Below are positions 35,388 to 47,900 of a stretch of DNA of 64,000 nucleotides, piece after piece (the first letter of the stretch is position 1; each line of letters starts with the position of its first letter). The stretch spans positions 12,278,501 to 12,342,500 of the forward strand of contig NC_057761.1 of assembly GCF_010389155.1 (NCBI RefSeq). The letters run 5' to 3'. The notes beneath the pieces were generated by a model. That model ran no database searches. It saw nothing but the letters and a program-made list of their open reading frames with translations, and was not told the origin of the DNA. This DNA comes from Erigeron canadensis (lineage: Eukaryota; Streptophyta; Magnoliopsida; Asterales; Asteraceae). The position numbers and the translations under genes were made by a program.

Positions 35388-36640
35388 TTTTTAGGCTATT
35401 TTATACTTAATTATAAGTCATTCGTATGTATATTCGATGCTTTATGGTATGTGTAAGTGATTTCCGGTTATAGCACGCGAGAAGGATAAAAATGGCGAAA
35501 AATGACTTAAAGATGGATCAAGTGAAGTTTGTGAATGACCCGGATGAAAGTTGTGGTGAAAGAGAATGATAAATTGAAGAAATCATGATAAAGTGAGCTT
35601 AACTCCCGTTACAATTTGTAACCCCCATTAGAAGATCAAGATGGAGAACCTCCGTCAGTTACTAACAGCCATTAGGAGCTGTCATGCCCATTATACCTTA
35701 GCCACTGTAACGGCCATTAGAGAAGTTAATGACCATTAAGACCTGAAGGACGGATGGTGTGAAGAAAGAAGCTGACGGGCGTTATATACTTAACGGGCAT
35801 TAGACGTGAGGGAGCCTTGTAACGGCCATTACACATGACTAACGGCCGTTAGTCGCTGGTTATTTAATAAATACTTCCTTTGGACGGGTTTTGAACACTT
35901 TTAACTACTTGAAAACCCTAGGATGATCTCCAACCGTTTTTGAGCCTTTTGAAAGAGGTTTTTCACCTGAATCATCATCTTTGAAGATCAAGAACACCTT
36001 TGGATTTGCTACATCATTTATCTTTCGATTTCTTGTATTCGGTACATCATGAATTCATTTATTATGATTTGTTAATTCGTTTCAATAGTGATTAGCTAAT
36101 CACTTCATCATCCATCTTGATGGAGTAAGACAATATGTAAAGATTGCACACTTTTATCAATCCAATGTTAATTTCATTTAACGTTATATCGTAATCTTAC
36201 ATGTTTCTTCCTTATAAATTGTCTTGAATTGATTGGTAATTTATATGTGTCTTTAATGGTAATTATTGATTTCAAATATTTTATTTTAATTGTTTAGGTA
36301 CAAACGAATTGGATCTATGACGGGTACGGTAAATAATCATTCAAAGATAATAGGAATAAATGTGTTAACGGTTGGGTACAATTGGTAGGTATAATTGTTA
36401 TTTTAATAACCAAAACCATTGCTGAATTAGCAAAGTTATAAATGATGTCTTGGGGTACCGGTCTTTGTAATGGAACTAGTTTAAGCAAGAGAGTCGAATG
36501 ATGTCATTAACTTGTCGGGTACGGGGTTGGTGCTTTGTTTGAGTCTCGGTTATATAGTAGTTGTAGTCACTACCTGTGAGTGTGTTGTAGTCAGTTTTCT
36601 AGTAGTTCGTGTTTATAAATTTTATTACTCGATTTCACAC
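35388..36640 (+). repeat. Probable Athila/Tat-type LTR
   Basis: No ORF. The layout parallels the LTR at 63316: a start zone with TTTTATACTTA / TTTTATACCCA, GATTTCCGG, an array of short palindromes, a TATA box, then a block with ATCTTTGAAGATC and ATTCGGTACA(A/T)(C/T)ATG. Ends and target duplication could not be fixed; it begins right after the interrupted ORF's stop codon. Confidence 0.5.
35601..35873 (+). promoter_or_regulatory. TAACGGCC(A/G)TTA box array before a TATA box
   Basis: At least seven variants of TAACGGCCATTAG occur (for example at about 35715, 35819 and 35841). The last is a perfect 18-bp palindrome, GACTAACGGCCGTTAGTC, at 35837-35854. TTTAATAAATA follows within about 10 bp. AACGG is the core of plant MSA/MYB3R and other MYB sites; binding is not shown here. 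Confidence 0.6.
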
Positions 36641-37210
36641 ATCAGGGCTTCATGATATACCTATACAGAGCTCTAGCTCTATATGTGAATCTGCTACTTA
36701 AAGATGCTTTCTGCCAGGTTTACAGAGCTCACCTCCATCAGGATTACGGAGCTCACCTCCGTCAGAATGGACCACCTCAGTCAGAATTACGGAGCTCATC
36801 CACGTTTCCATATCTTTTACTATTATAATATATTTATTATATGGCATGTAAACCCCATTAACATGTCTATCATATTTCATATCTGTTCCTAAAAACACTA
36901 GGGTATCCCCTAAAAACCCTAAAACCCTAGCTTATTCCCTAAAATAAGTTTCTCTTAAAAATAGAGGCCTCCCCCATGAATGAAGGCAAGTTCTTTCCAC
37001 CCCGAGATACAAAGCCTCATTCCCTCGAACACCTAACATGGCCAGCTCCTATTCAGAGTCGTCTCCACCGCCAACACAAACACCTCCGATCTTGGGGCGT
37101 TTACTTTTCAAAGCTTTACACTAAATTACACCAATTGGGAATCGCTAACTAATCGGTTAAAACCCCCTCCTTGTTCCTGATCGAAGGTCTGTGCGATTAT
37201 TTGATCAAAC
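36641..37210 (+). repeat. LTR-like sequence of another retrotransposon
   Basis: Starts with a repeated GAGCTC box group, continues through an AT-rich stretch with ACCCTAAAACCCTAG and a TATA-like TTAAAAATAGAGG (about 36955), and ends in a C-rich, promoter-proximal-looking segment (CCTCCCCCATG). No ORF is credible. This architecture resembles Ogre/Tat LTRs; family unassigned. Confidence 0.4.
36721..36804 (+). repeat. TACGGAGCTCACCTCCGTCAG tandem-like repeat
   Basis: Copies begin at 36721, 36745 and 36788, with a shortened unit between. ACGGAG-CTCAC-CTCCGT at 36746-36762 is an inverted repeat with a 5-nt centre. It is followed within about 25 bp by TATAATATATTTATTATATGG. Confidence 0.6.
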
Positions 37211-37426
37211 ATCAGTCTTCTTTCTTCCGACTTTAGTCTTCAACTTCAGTGAGAATATCTTCAGTGGAATGATCTTGACTGCAGTGATGTCCAGTGAACT
37301 AATCTGGTAGAATCTAGATTCCTGAACAAGTAAATAGTTCACTGGCCTTCTCATAATTTCTGAACAAATTTTCAGTAGGCTCTAGTCTTCAAGTCTGGAG
37401 CGAGTCCAGTAAAACTGAACCTAACA
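37211..37426 (-). repeat. Fragment of the SIRE-like LTR
   Basis: About 216 bp collinear with 55830-56042, ending CCTAACA (minus strand TGTTAGG). The rest of the LTR is missing, replaced at the left by the unrelated LTR-like sequence. 37427-37599 to its right is AT-rich and shows nothing I can support. Confidence 0.8.
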
Positions 37427-39051
37427 AAAAACACATTGCGTTTGATTTTAAATCACATTGTGTTTTTGATAGCACGTGAAAATCAGAAAATTGTTCCTAC
37501 GCACCGTGATGTGAATTTAACACAATGTTTTTTCTATTTTGTCCATTTTTCTAGTTTTCACAAAATTTTTAGTTTTCAAATGATCACAACCTATATATAT
37601 ATAACACCCGTCATTTTAAAATCTGGATTTTCAAAAACTTTTGCCTAACAGCGTTTAGAAATGCGAAAAACAGAGTCATTAAAACATAACTAACCCTTAA
37701 CGGATAGTTCTTTTATAAAAGTGGTGTTATAACATGCATATCATTAAAATAGTATAAGATAATCCAGATTTGGCACCAACATAAATGTCAACATAAACAA
37801 TACATAAGTCATATTAAAAGTAGCTAATTATCATTAACGCTAACATAAATGACTAAGCGGGGAAACTAATATGTCCTCTTCATAGTAACTACCCGCCTCA
37901 CCAAGCTAAGTCTTTCACTACCTCAACCTGCTTAACCTGTGGGAACAACGTTTTTCGAAAGAGCAAGTGTTAGCTTTAAAAGCTAAGTAAAATAACATGG
38001 GTTTAAGAAATCATTTGCCAATTCTTTATATATCAACAAAAACATTCCATATTGTTAATATCACATAATCGTCAAAGCACATGTCATATTACATTAAAGT
38101 TATCACCTAGACAACATAAAACATAACACATTAGGATTCATCATATTCCTAACTGTGCCTATTCTTTCATACTTTACTTTCTTTACTTTACTTTTTTTTT
38201 CTTTACTTTTCTTTTGCCTAGACGTAGGCTATGTAACATAAGCCACATATACTTAGGGATGTGGGGTTGTGTGTAGGCGGTCATACGACCTTACATTGGA
38301 TCCTCACACCCGACTTGATGGGTAGACCTTACGGTGGTCCATCGTCATCGTTAAGGAAAGACAAAGTCAATCCAACTAAGTATACCGTTTGAACTTTGCG
38401 CATGTAGTGGTTAGTTACTCCACCCGGATACACTAAAACATAACTATGCCACGAGGAGGTATCTAGATTCCCACGCCACGTGACCATGTACACACTAGCT
38501 CCGAAGAACTAGCATGGGTTAAGCTTAACAGAAGACTTTACATATGCTCGAGACTTCTTTATTATATTAGCTTAGGCTACACTTTCACCTAAACTAATCA
38601 CATGTATCTTTCTTTTCTTTATATTAGCTTAGGCTAAACTTTCACCTAAACTAATCACATACATCTTTCTTTACTTTAGGACCCTTAATCGTGCACGTGT
38701 CATGGGAAACCTATAGAAGTCTAGTGACTAGGTGTTCAAGCCATGTAATCAATCATAGAACATATATGCATCAACATATCATCATCACATATTAACATCA
38801 CATCGTCATATCACTTTATTTTTATATCAACATATCATTCATATCAACTTATCGTTATAACATAACATCATATCATCATGTCATATAAGCATCATATCAT
38901 CTTAAAGTGATAGTAACATATCGTCATATCATTTCATAAGCATAACATCATAGCAATGCGTCATCATATCATCAATTGCATTATAGCATCATACGTTTAT
39001 ATTATCATAGCATCTTATCGTATTATCAACATATACATTTCAGCTTATCAT

Positions 39052-40008
39052 CAGGGCCGGCCATGAGCAGACTGGGCGACAACTCTGAGCAACAAATAAT
39101 GATGGGTAAAAAATTTTGGGGTTCATCAAAACTAAATCTAAAAATGTTTCAAGATCTATAGTAGTTATTATACATATTTTGGATGACCAATATAATTAAA
39201 CAATGTTTTATAATGAATGCTAGTTATGGTGAAGTTGAAAAAACGAAAACGAACCTTGAGTTTATGTTTTAATGGAGTTTTTTGAGGTGAATGTTCTTGA
39301 AGAAGACAATATAGTACATTTTTTTCCTAATTTATTATATGAACCCTTATAACAATCTAAATCTTTTATATTACTCCCTGAACTATGTGAAACTTTTACT
39401 TTTTTTTTTTTTTTTATGAAGCTCGTCTTTGACAATTTGACTAGCCCATGTTTCCAATATTTTAGGTTTTCTTTTTTTCCTTACCAGTTTGCCTTTTAAA
39501 CAAAGTTTTTGATAGCGTAAATACTCAAGACTCTTGTTAACGTTTTAGTATATGCTTAAAAAATTATAATTTAAAAGACTCAGATGTTTGATAATTAAAA
39601 AGTTATATTTAAGTTTAAAATATATTATGATGTATATGAAATTAGTTGCTATAGTTATATAATACAAACTGTATGACTATTTGGATAACACATTGTTGTT
39701 TTAATTGTATGACTATTTGGATAACACATTGTTGTTTTAATTGTATGACTATTTGGATAACACATTGTTGTTTTAATGAACTAATAATAAGTTAAGTTTT
39801 CTATTTTATAACATATTTTTTTAATATGATTTTTATAAAAATAGTTAGTTATACTTAAAATCGATAAAAATAATATATTAAATTATTCAAAAGATAAGTA
39901 ACTTAACAATGTCATAAACTTTTAGGTTGTCTGCCTACAAAATTTTAATAGGCGCAATATATAGCTTACTAACTTGCCCGAGCATTATATAAATCAGAAC
40001 CGGGTCTG
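39052..40008. mobile_element. Non-autonomous hAT element (957 bp), TSD CTTATCAT
   Basis: Perfect 8-bp duplication CTTATCAT at 39044-39051 and 40009-40016. Ends are CAGGGCCGGCCATG and (reverse complement of the right end) CAGACCCGGTTCTG, imperfect inverted repeats starting CAG as in hAT elements. The interior is AT-rich with no transposase ORF and has a 36-bp triplicate. Confidence 0.9.
39670..39777 (+). repeat. 36-bp tandem repeat, three copies
   Basis: Three identical units starting TGTATGACTATTTGG at 39670, 39706 and 39742, inside the hAT element. Identity between units suggests recent expansion. Confidence 0.95.
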
Positions 40009-41289
40009 CTTATCATTTACCTTATTTCATTATAACATCATTTCATAACATAAACATATCATCATTTCATCATAGCATGCGTAAGCTTACCATTCATCAT
40101 CAATGGTAACATAATCATTCCCATAAAAACCTCCCATATATTCTCGAATACATATAAACATACAAACATTCATTTGGGGAAATTAACGTATGAAAATTTA
40201 TGTTTTGTTGTCCCTCATGTAGTAAAAGATGTTATCTTACGTTGTAGAAGCGCATAATAAATAATAACGTATATTACTGAGCTTTGCAAGTATTCCCGAG
40301 CAGTCTTTAATATCGTTCCTTCGAGTCAACACCATAAACCCTATTTGAATTGACCTGCATGCAAATTAATTCAAGCTGCTTCGAATTGTTGTTGATATGA
40401 ATTGTGAATTGCGGCTGTTCTCATATAAAAGTCACCTAGTAATTAATGCAGCTAGGTTATTAATTATTGAGCTACTTCGATCTATATATATATTGTTGAT
40501 GATGTCGGTTGCTGCTCGCCGACCTAACAAACCAAAAAGAGGCCGAGCCCCTCTTCTTTTCTTTTGGACGCAACCGACCAGTAAAGGGGCCAAGCCCATC
40601 TCTTTCCTTGCTTCTTTCCTTGGGCTCACGCAATATTAGGTCCAAATGGGCTTCTGCTTCTTCTTTTCTGGACCTGAGCAGCTGCTGCTCCCGGATAGTA
40701 TAGGCCGAACGCCTTTTTCTTCCTTTTTGCGGCTGGACAACAAACACGACCACCACCACAATTTGTATTTCCAATTCCATCATTAATCTTTGACTTAGTT
40801 GACCGCATGCCACGTCCATCATCTAGTCGATACCAGTAAACGGCATTATCTATGAACTTCGTAGATGATCAAAATATTAAAAGATCTTGATCAAACTTCA
40901 ATCAAACACCAAGAAACAGAGAAATTTGGATGAAGAATTGCTTTGAGAGAGAAAAGGAGGCGGTTTGGGGTTTCTCACGCAGGTATGGATCTGAAATATG
41001 ACAATTAGGAAAGCCTAATTATCATATAACCCTGGCCATCACTGCCTTAATTTCCATCTTAAGTCTCTCGACTCTTTAAATATTGTTTTCTCGACTTAAC
41101 TTTCCAACCAGAACACTTAAAGACTTAACAAACACTTAATTTTAATTACTTCCATTTAACATACTTTAATCGTATTATATTAAACGCATAAGCATTTAAT
41201 CACATAATCCCATTTAAGGCACACAAACTCAACGAATCTACGTTAACTAACGGTGAACAAGTCAAACTTAAAAAGTTTGGGATGTTACA

Positions 41290-42396
41290 ATATATATATA
41301 TATTATATACATACTCTAATTGTATCATACGGACATTAATATTAATATTATTATTATATATAGGGAAGTGAAATTGAAGTTGACCCTCATTTAAGCATAA
41401 TATAGGAAACTCTCCCAGCTTGATTTTTTATTTAATAAACTCATGAGCCCAAAGTATTTATTACTTTTCAACAAATATAAAATTATTTGTATATGAGAGT
41501 TCTCCATCTAAATTTAGATAAAAAACAACTTAATACTCACTTTCCCCTATATATAATAACTATAGATATTAATTTATATATATACATAGACCTTGTATTT
41601 ATTTATTTTATTCATTCTTATTTATTTCCACTAGCTATTAATTCATCAACTATATTACGTTTTCAAACATATTATGAGATTACAACATTTTTTATGAATA
41701 TATTGCAAAAATTTATCGAAATTGCAAATCATACAAGTTCTAACTAGGGTTTTAACTTCTAGTTTTGAACAATAAACTTTTATCCTGTTCAAAGTTTTGT
41801 TTGAATGCAATTAAATTTAGTTTTTTTTTCCTTTTCTCTTTTTTTTTTTAAAAGAAAATGCTTTAAAATGAAACGTTATTCGAAGTACAGTTTCACGAGT
41901 TTTTTTTTTGGATGAAGTTTTAAATGTTTAAAATTTAAACAAATACATCTTGAATTGCAGATACAACTATCATAACAAACATCGCTAAAAAAATAAAGGT
42001 CTATTTAATAGTTTTGCATAAAAGTTATAGCTACAAGCTAAAGATATAACTGTCGTTGCAAAAAATATCCCTAGTAATACATGGCGATAAAAATCCAATA
42101 GTCTTCTCACTTCCACATGATAGTGTCCACAATACATGGTTGAGTACAGTACAAATCTCACGGAGGAATGCAAACAATACTCTCAGAAATCACCTCAGAT
42201 ACACAAGGACAAGCTCCGTGCCATGGTACAAACGCAATAGAAAAATAATTCAGAAGGGACCGAGAGGACAGTTAGAAATTTTAGGTAAATATGTTACTCT
42301 TTTTATATGGATTTAAACCCTATAAAAAATGAGAAAAATAATTAAAAATGTTTCTATCTCTCTCATTTATTAATACCTCACTCAAACACTGATATT

Positions 42397-42438
<42 letters not shown>

Positions 42439-44228
42439 GCTTTTACATATACCAAACACACCTTTAAAAACACATAAATTTCATCATCAATGACATCAAA
42501 TTTCAAATGTGAGGTACTCCTTTTCTTGACACGTCGGCTTTAATGATATTGTTCCTCACTCTCCTTTAGTATAGAGAAGATACAATTATAGGTTCCAAGC
42601 ATGACAAGTTTCATTCAAAGAAATGATTATCAAAGCCCTTTAGATAAATTCAAACTTCTAGTTACCTTAGATCAAAATAATGATATTATTAGCAAATTTA
42701 TTATTAATTAGACACAACATTAATTCTTTTAATTTATATATTTAGACAAAATATAACCATGGTATTAGAATAATGAGCTCGACATAAATTAAGTAATTAT
42801 CCCTATATAGTTACGAAATGTGTAACATGAGTTTCGACTTGAGTGGGGCTCCAATAATGGATTCATGAACATTAAACTAATGTTTATTTATGCCAATTGG
42901 CTTATTTGATAGAGACTATTCTTTCATGAAATGAAAATTTTTTAATATAAAACACCTTCAATTCTATTATATATATATATACAAGGTTTTTTACCCGCAC
43001 AATGTGCGGATATTAAATTTATTTTTTAAAAGTTTTAATAATGACATTGCAATTAATAATATATATAATGTTCAACATTTAAATATAAAAAAAAAAAAAT
43101 TAAACTTAGTTGAACATATTTAAAAACCTAATGGTGTTGTGCTACTTGGATAGTGAAAATTAGTTTAGATGAGATTGATAGTATCTTATGGCTGCATATT
43201 TGCTCTAAATATCGTATTTGATCAGGAATAATTATAATTACAACCCATGTTTTTATTAAAACAATTGCTACCCATGAAAGAAATGAACCTGCATAACCCG
43301 TAACTTCAATGAATCAAATTGTGATATCATTATCTAGTTAGAAATATTTAAATTCCTATAATGAAACGATTTTAATAATATACGATTTGATTAAATGAAT
43401 CCAAGATCAAAAAAGTTAGATAAAGAATATTGCCTTTACAGGGAAAAAAAAAGATATATAGAAAATTTAAACTCATATTTAAGTTTATACGGTTTTAGTT
43501 TTCTTTTTTGCATATGGGATTTGTTTCTTAAATATAAGGGATTTGGTTTCTTAAGTTTGTGTATAAATATTTTTTTTATTTAATATTTAATGGATAAATA
43601 TTGTCAAAAAAATGTGATAATGACACATAGGATAAAAACCTATGTGGCAAATTTTAAAAATAGCTTTATATTGAGGAGTGTTTTAAAAGGTTAGGATTCC
43701 TATTATTTTAATAAATATATATATATAAAACACCTTGAATTCTATTATATATATATATATAATTTAATAAATATTGCGTAATTAAATATGAGGTATTGAT
43801 TAAGAATGATGATTTCAGTAAGGTTGGTGGCTGATCGGTATGTTTTTTGACCTTGTGATGTTTACCAATATTCAAGTCTCATTTTTTACATTTATATGGG
43901 TGACTTAGGGGGTTGGGGGTTAGGTGGGGTTTCAGAGATTTATATGTTTTATTCCAAATATTCGTGTAGTTTATGATTAAAAGTAATCTAGTTTGTCGTT
44001 CTAAAAAAATAAAAAATATATATATATTTAACTTAAAAAACTAATCTTTTAATCAACTAATTTATTAATTTTATATTGATGCAAAATTTAAACATAATGA
44101 TAGATTTTGACTTAAAAGAGATGTCATTGAAAGTAATCAAAAGCTTAAATTTTCTATTTTAAGTTTTCGTTCAATTTTAAGTTTCTAACTTTAACAATTA
44201 AGTTTAAAAATTAATCATAACCAAATTA
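41290..44228. other. AT-rich intergenic DNA
   Basis: No gene supported. Contains a (TA)n run at 42403-42437 and two similar 35-40-bp segments (AAAACACCTT(C/G)AATTC then TATTATATATATA) at about 42948 and 43727. A hairpin-capable CCGCACAATGTGCGG lies at about 42994. Only short, low-complexity ORFs occur. Confidence 0.6.
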
Positions 44229-44400
44229 CATCAATAACTTACGTCGTAGTCGCCGTCACCACCATCAATTGCCACCGCCACCACCATCATTTTCCACCAC
44301 CACCGCCCGTCACCGTCACCACCGACACCGCCTCTTTTGCCGCACGCAGCCACATCCACCACCTCCGCGTCACTATTACACCGCCATGGAATGGGTACCG
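44229..44400. repeat. CCACCA-rich low-complexity block
   Basis: GC-rich run of imperfect CAC/CCG triplets in otherwise AT-rich DNA. Either strand can be read open over part of it, but without a start context or conserved motif, so no gene is called. Confidence 0.6.
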
Positions 44401-44978
44401 TTCTAGTCAAACATCTAAGTAAGTTTGGTATAGGAAACAAGGAATTAATGTACCAAACCTGTGATAATATCAGAAAGGAAATGACTAGCAGGAACAAGAT
44501 AAATGATCTTAAAATATAGTGCTGATTAGTTTCAATAGAAAAATTCACCAACTTGGTTTCTTGACTTGGGAGAAAGGCAAGTATAACGATTTGGTTTTGT
44601 ACTAACAAATATCACTACTCAAAAAGTAATAATTTACTGCCCAACAATATTGCCAAGAAACCATCATTTGGTACTGAAATGCAAAACAAAAAGATGCAGA
44701 ATAATGTTGTGATGGATCCTATATAAACCATGGCAGCTTCTATCTAAACACAGTACATAGTGGAACCATAAGACACATGCAACAAAAAAAGACTAACATA
44801 AAAACTACCATTAGAAAGTTAGGTTGCCAGACCCCCAACACAACAGTCCAGATATGTGCCAAAGCTATATTACATGATAAACGTTCTAAACAAAAGCAGA
44901 ATTGTAAACATGGGAATTAACATTAAGGATACTCCAGAGTTCAAACACCGCACACAAATAGTAAACATTCTTCCCAAT

Positions 44979-47900
44979 TCAGTCCTCGCCACCTCCCTTT
45001 TCCTGCAACAGAGGAAGACACAATTATTACTAGGTGCCACCAAGATGAAGCATGAAGTATAAGAAATTTTTTAAATCTGCTTCTAATTACATTAAGTTCC
45101 TTTGATAGATATACCATTAACATCTAAATCACAATTCGTTATAAAATATTTACTTTTCACATTAAAAAAATTTGATATCAAATTTGATATCAATGCTATT
45201 TTAACATCATAGTTTAAAAAAAAGAAAACTTGTTGTTCTCCCTGTCCCAGTACCATTTGATTCCAAGTTCAGAGAATAGAGGAAACCAAAATTGATATGT
45301 TCGCGAGACCTACTAGTAGGGAATTAGAGTTGATCTAAACTCTTACTTGACTGTAAATAAAAATGCGATAATATGTTTAAAATGAAGTCACAACTCACAA
45401 CACAAGTATAACCTTTTTTAAAAAATTCAAAGAATAATCTGAACATTTTGATTAAGAAATATAAATCAGAGAATAGAGGAAACCAAAATTGATATGTTCG
45501 CAATGCTTCACCTACTAGTAGGGAATTAGAGTTGATCTAAACTCTTACTTGGCTGTAAATAAAAATGCGATAATATGTTTAAAATGAAGTCACAACACAA
45601 GTATAACCTTTTTTAAAAAATTCAAAGAATAATCTGAACATTTTGATTAAGAAATATAAAACTCCGCTTTACTGAGTTCGAAAACTCAACTTCAGTCAGC
45701 TCAGATAAGCATCTCTTTTCTTGTAAAGCATTAAAAAAGCAAAAAATTAAAAATTAAAAAATATATATATATATATAGAATATGTCAGTTACAAAAAAAA
45801 TTCGAACCTAACTTTTTGTTGGAAAATGCAAATATCTGTTGAGCACCATAATCTGTTCACTTTCACTTTATTTAAATTTGTAAATACCAAAACAGGATCG
45901 AAAACATCTAATGAAGGTGTAATAAGTAATTCAACTTTAGTTGATGGAGGGCAAAATAGCATACACTAAACTAAACTAAATAAATATATAGGAATAAAGC
46001 CAATGGTCCAAAAATAAAGGTGGCAGTTGCACCCATATACTTACAAATAGGCTGACTAGTGTAATATCTAAATCTGGTTCTTTCCTTTTGGGTTTTTTTA
46101 GCTCCCATTAGCAAGTGACTACATTCTATCTCAATAGGTCTGAAAAACCTTGTTTAAAAGGAGATAGACTATACTTTATATACTCAAAAATCCTAATTCA
46201 GTGTTATAGAAAATGAACAACTTTCAACCAAAAGATGTTTCAGAGTTTTAGGTCAGCTTCAAAATTTAGCCATTTGATCCGTTATCCAACCCACCCATTT
46301 TGCGCCCTCTGAACAATACAAATCAGCTTCTTGAATTGTTTTAAAATGGTTAATGTTCTGGTTGCAAACATGATAATAAAAGGGGTTTCCTCAAAGTTCA
46401 AACCTTCGATTCATCAGCTTCAGCAGAAACAATTTCCACACTACCATCATTCTCCAAGATTTTATCCTGAGACTTCTGATTCCCCTCAAGCCCAGGCAAT
46501 CCCCGTTCATTCAGTGACTTTTGATTCTCTTTAGGCCCAGGAGTTGATACATGTTCATCCATTGACTTCTGATCGTCTTCCGGCTGAAAATTTATTTCAT
46601 TTTTATCAGTCGACTTCTGATTCTTTTCAGGCTTGCCCAATAACTCCTGTTCATCCAGGCTCTTCTTAGCTTCTTTCCTTTGGTTAAATAACTCCTTGAT
46701 CCTTTTCAATTCATTCTCAACAGATACCAATTTATCAGCCATCATTGTAACATCAGCACGATGCTTTTCAAAAACAATTAAAAATTCATCTTCAATGGTC
46801 TTTGACAACGAAATAAACTTCTCCCTATCTTCTTCTTGTTTTAACCTGCGTTTTTCGAGTTCCCGTGTACTCAAAACCAGACCACCAGGGCCAGCATCCT
46901 TATAAAGTGGTTCTTCTTTAAGGGCATAACGATTCCTATAATCAGAGAATTTAAGCCGAGTATCATTCAATGCCTTTCTATACCCTTGTACAAGATCACC
47001 CATAAGATAGAGCTCACGCTCGAGCCGAAACACCTCATTATTTCTTCTTTGCAACTCTTCATCTCTTGATTTTATAACCATTTCCAAAAAATTATGACGT
47101 TCTTGCATATCATTCACTGTTACTTGCTGATCATATTGTAAGTTTGCATAGGATTGTTCTTTAGACTCGAAAATCATCTTTGCTTTTTCCATCCATTGGC
47201 GCATTTGCTCCAGGCATAAACCAAAATCATTTGGTTTATGATCCCACAAAATTGTATCCATTTTTAACCTTTTATTGTTTCCATCAATGTGTATGTCTTC
47301 TTCAGGCTCCATTGCTCTTTTCCCACCATTGTTAAAAAAAGATGGACCAGCATCATGGGACATAAACGAAGCATCTCTCGATCCAAACAAATCCATGGAA
47401 GATATCCCATGAGAATTAAAAGGAGCATGAGATGTTTCAACGCCTTGAAGAAAATTACCTGTCAATCCATCTCTATCTTCGATTGAATCGTCATTAGCCT
47501 CCATGTCAAAACCTTCATCGACACTTACACCAACATCTTCATATTCTTCATCCACCCTGACACCAGCCTCTTCTTCTTCTTCTTCTTCTTCTTCTTCTTC
47601 TTCTTCTTCTTCTTCTCCTTCTCCTTCTTCTTCTTCATCATCATCCACTTGTTCAATCTGTTCATCTTCAACCTTGGTTTCTTCAAAATTATTCAAATCA
47701 CTATTTTGACAACGCTGCAAAAACTGATCACCCAACATTTTATTTCCACTGAATTCCCAGTTTCCATGTTCCTCAACATCAGGCACCTCCTCCACAACCT
47801 TGAAATCTTGTTGAGCATCCACCATCTCTCGATCATCTTCCTTAACAACCTCATCCTCGACTATTTCCTCAACATCCGGCACCTCCTCTACAACCATAAA

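Larger units (their letters stand above)
37600..41289 (-). mobile_element. Solo gypsy LTR, TSD ATATA, with nested hAT
   Basis: The right end GGATGTTACA and left end TATAACACCCG match the ends of the large-LTR family on the minus strand. ATATA flanks both sides (37595-37599, 41290-41294), though the surroundings are AT-repeat DNA so this is weak. Internal blocks match the 24673/31140 LTR in reverse (for example the 'GTAGGCGGTCATACGACC', 'CATGGGTTAAGCTTAAC' and 'GCTCGAGACTT' segments), so it is a diverged relative. Without the hAT the LTR is about 2.7 kb. No internal region adjoins. Confidence 0.75.

Noticed and set aside
40397..40830. Overlapping 60-116-codon ORFs on both strands, Arg/Pro-rich
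   Set aside because: They overlap each other on both strands inside a solo LTR, follow local GC composition and show no domain.
44231..44608. 125-codon minus-strand ORF with a Gly/Asp/Val-rich half
   Set aside because: The apparent coding comes from the CCACCA low-complexity block, with no start context or homologous motif.
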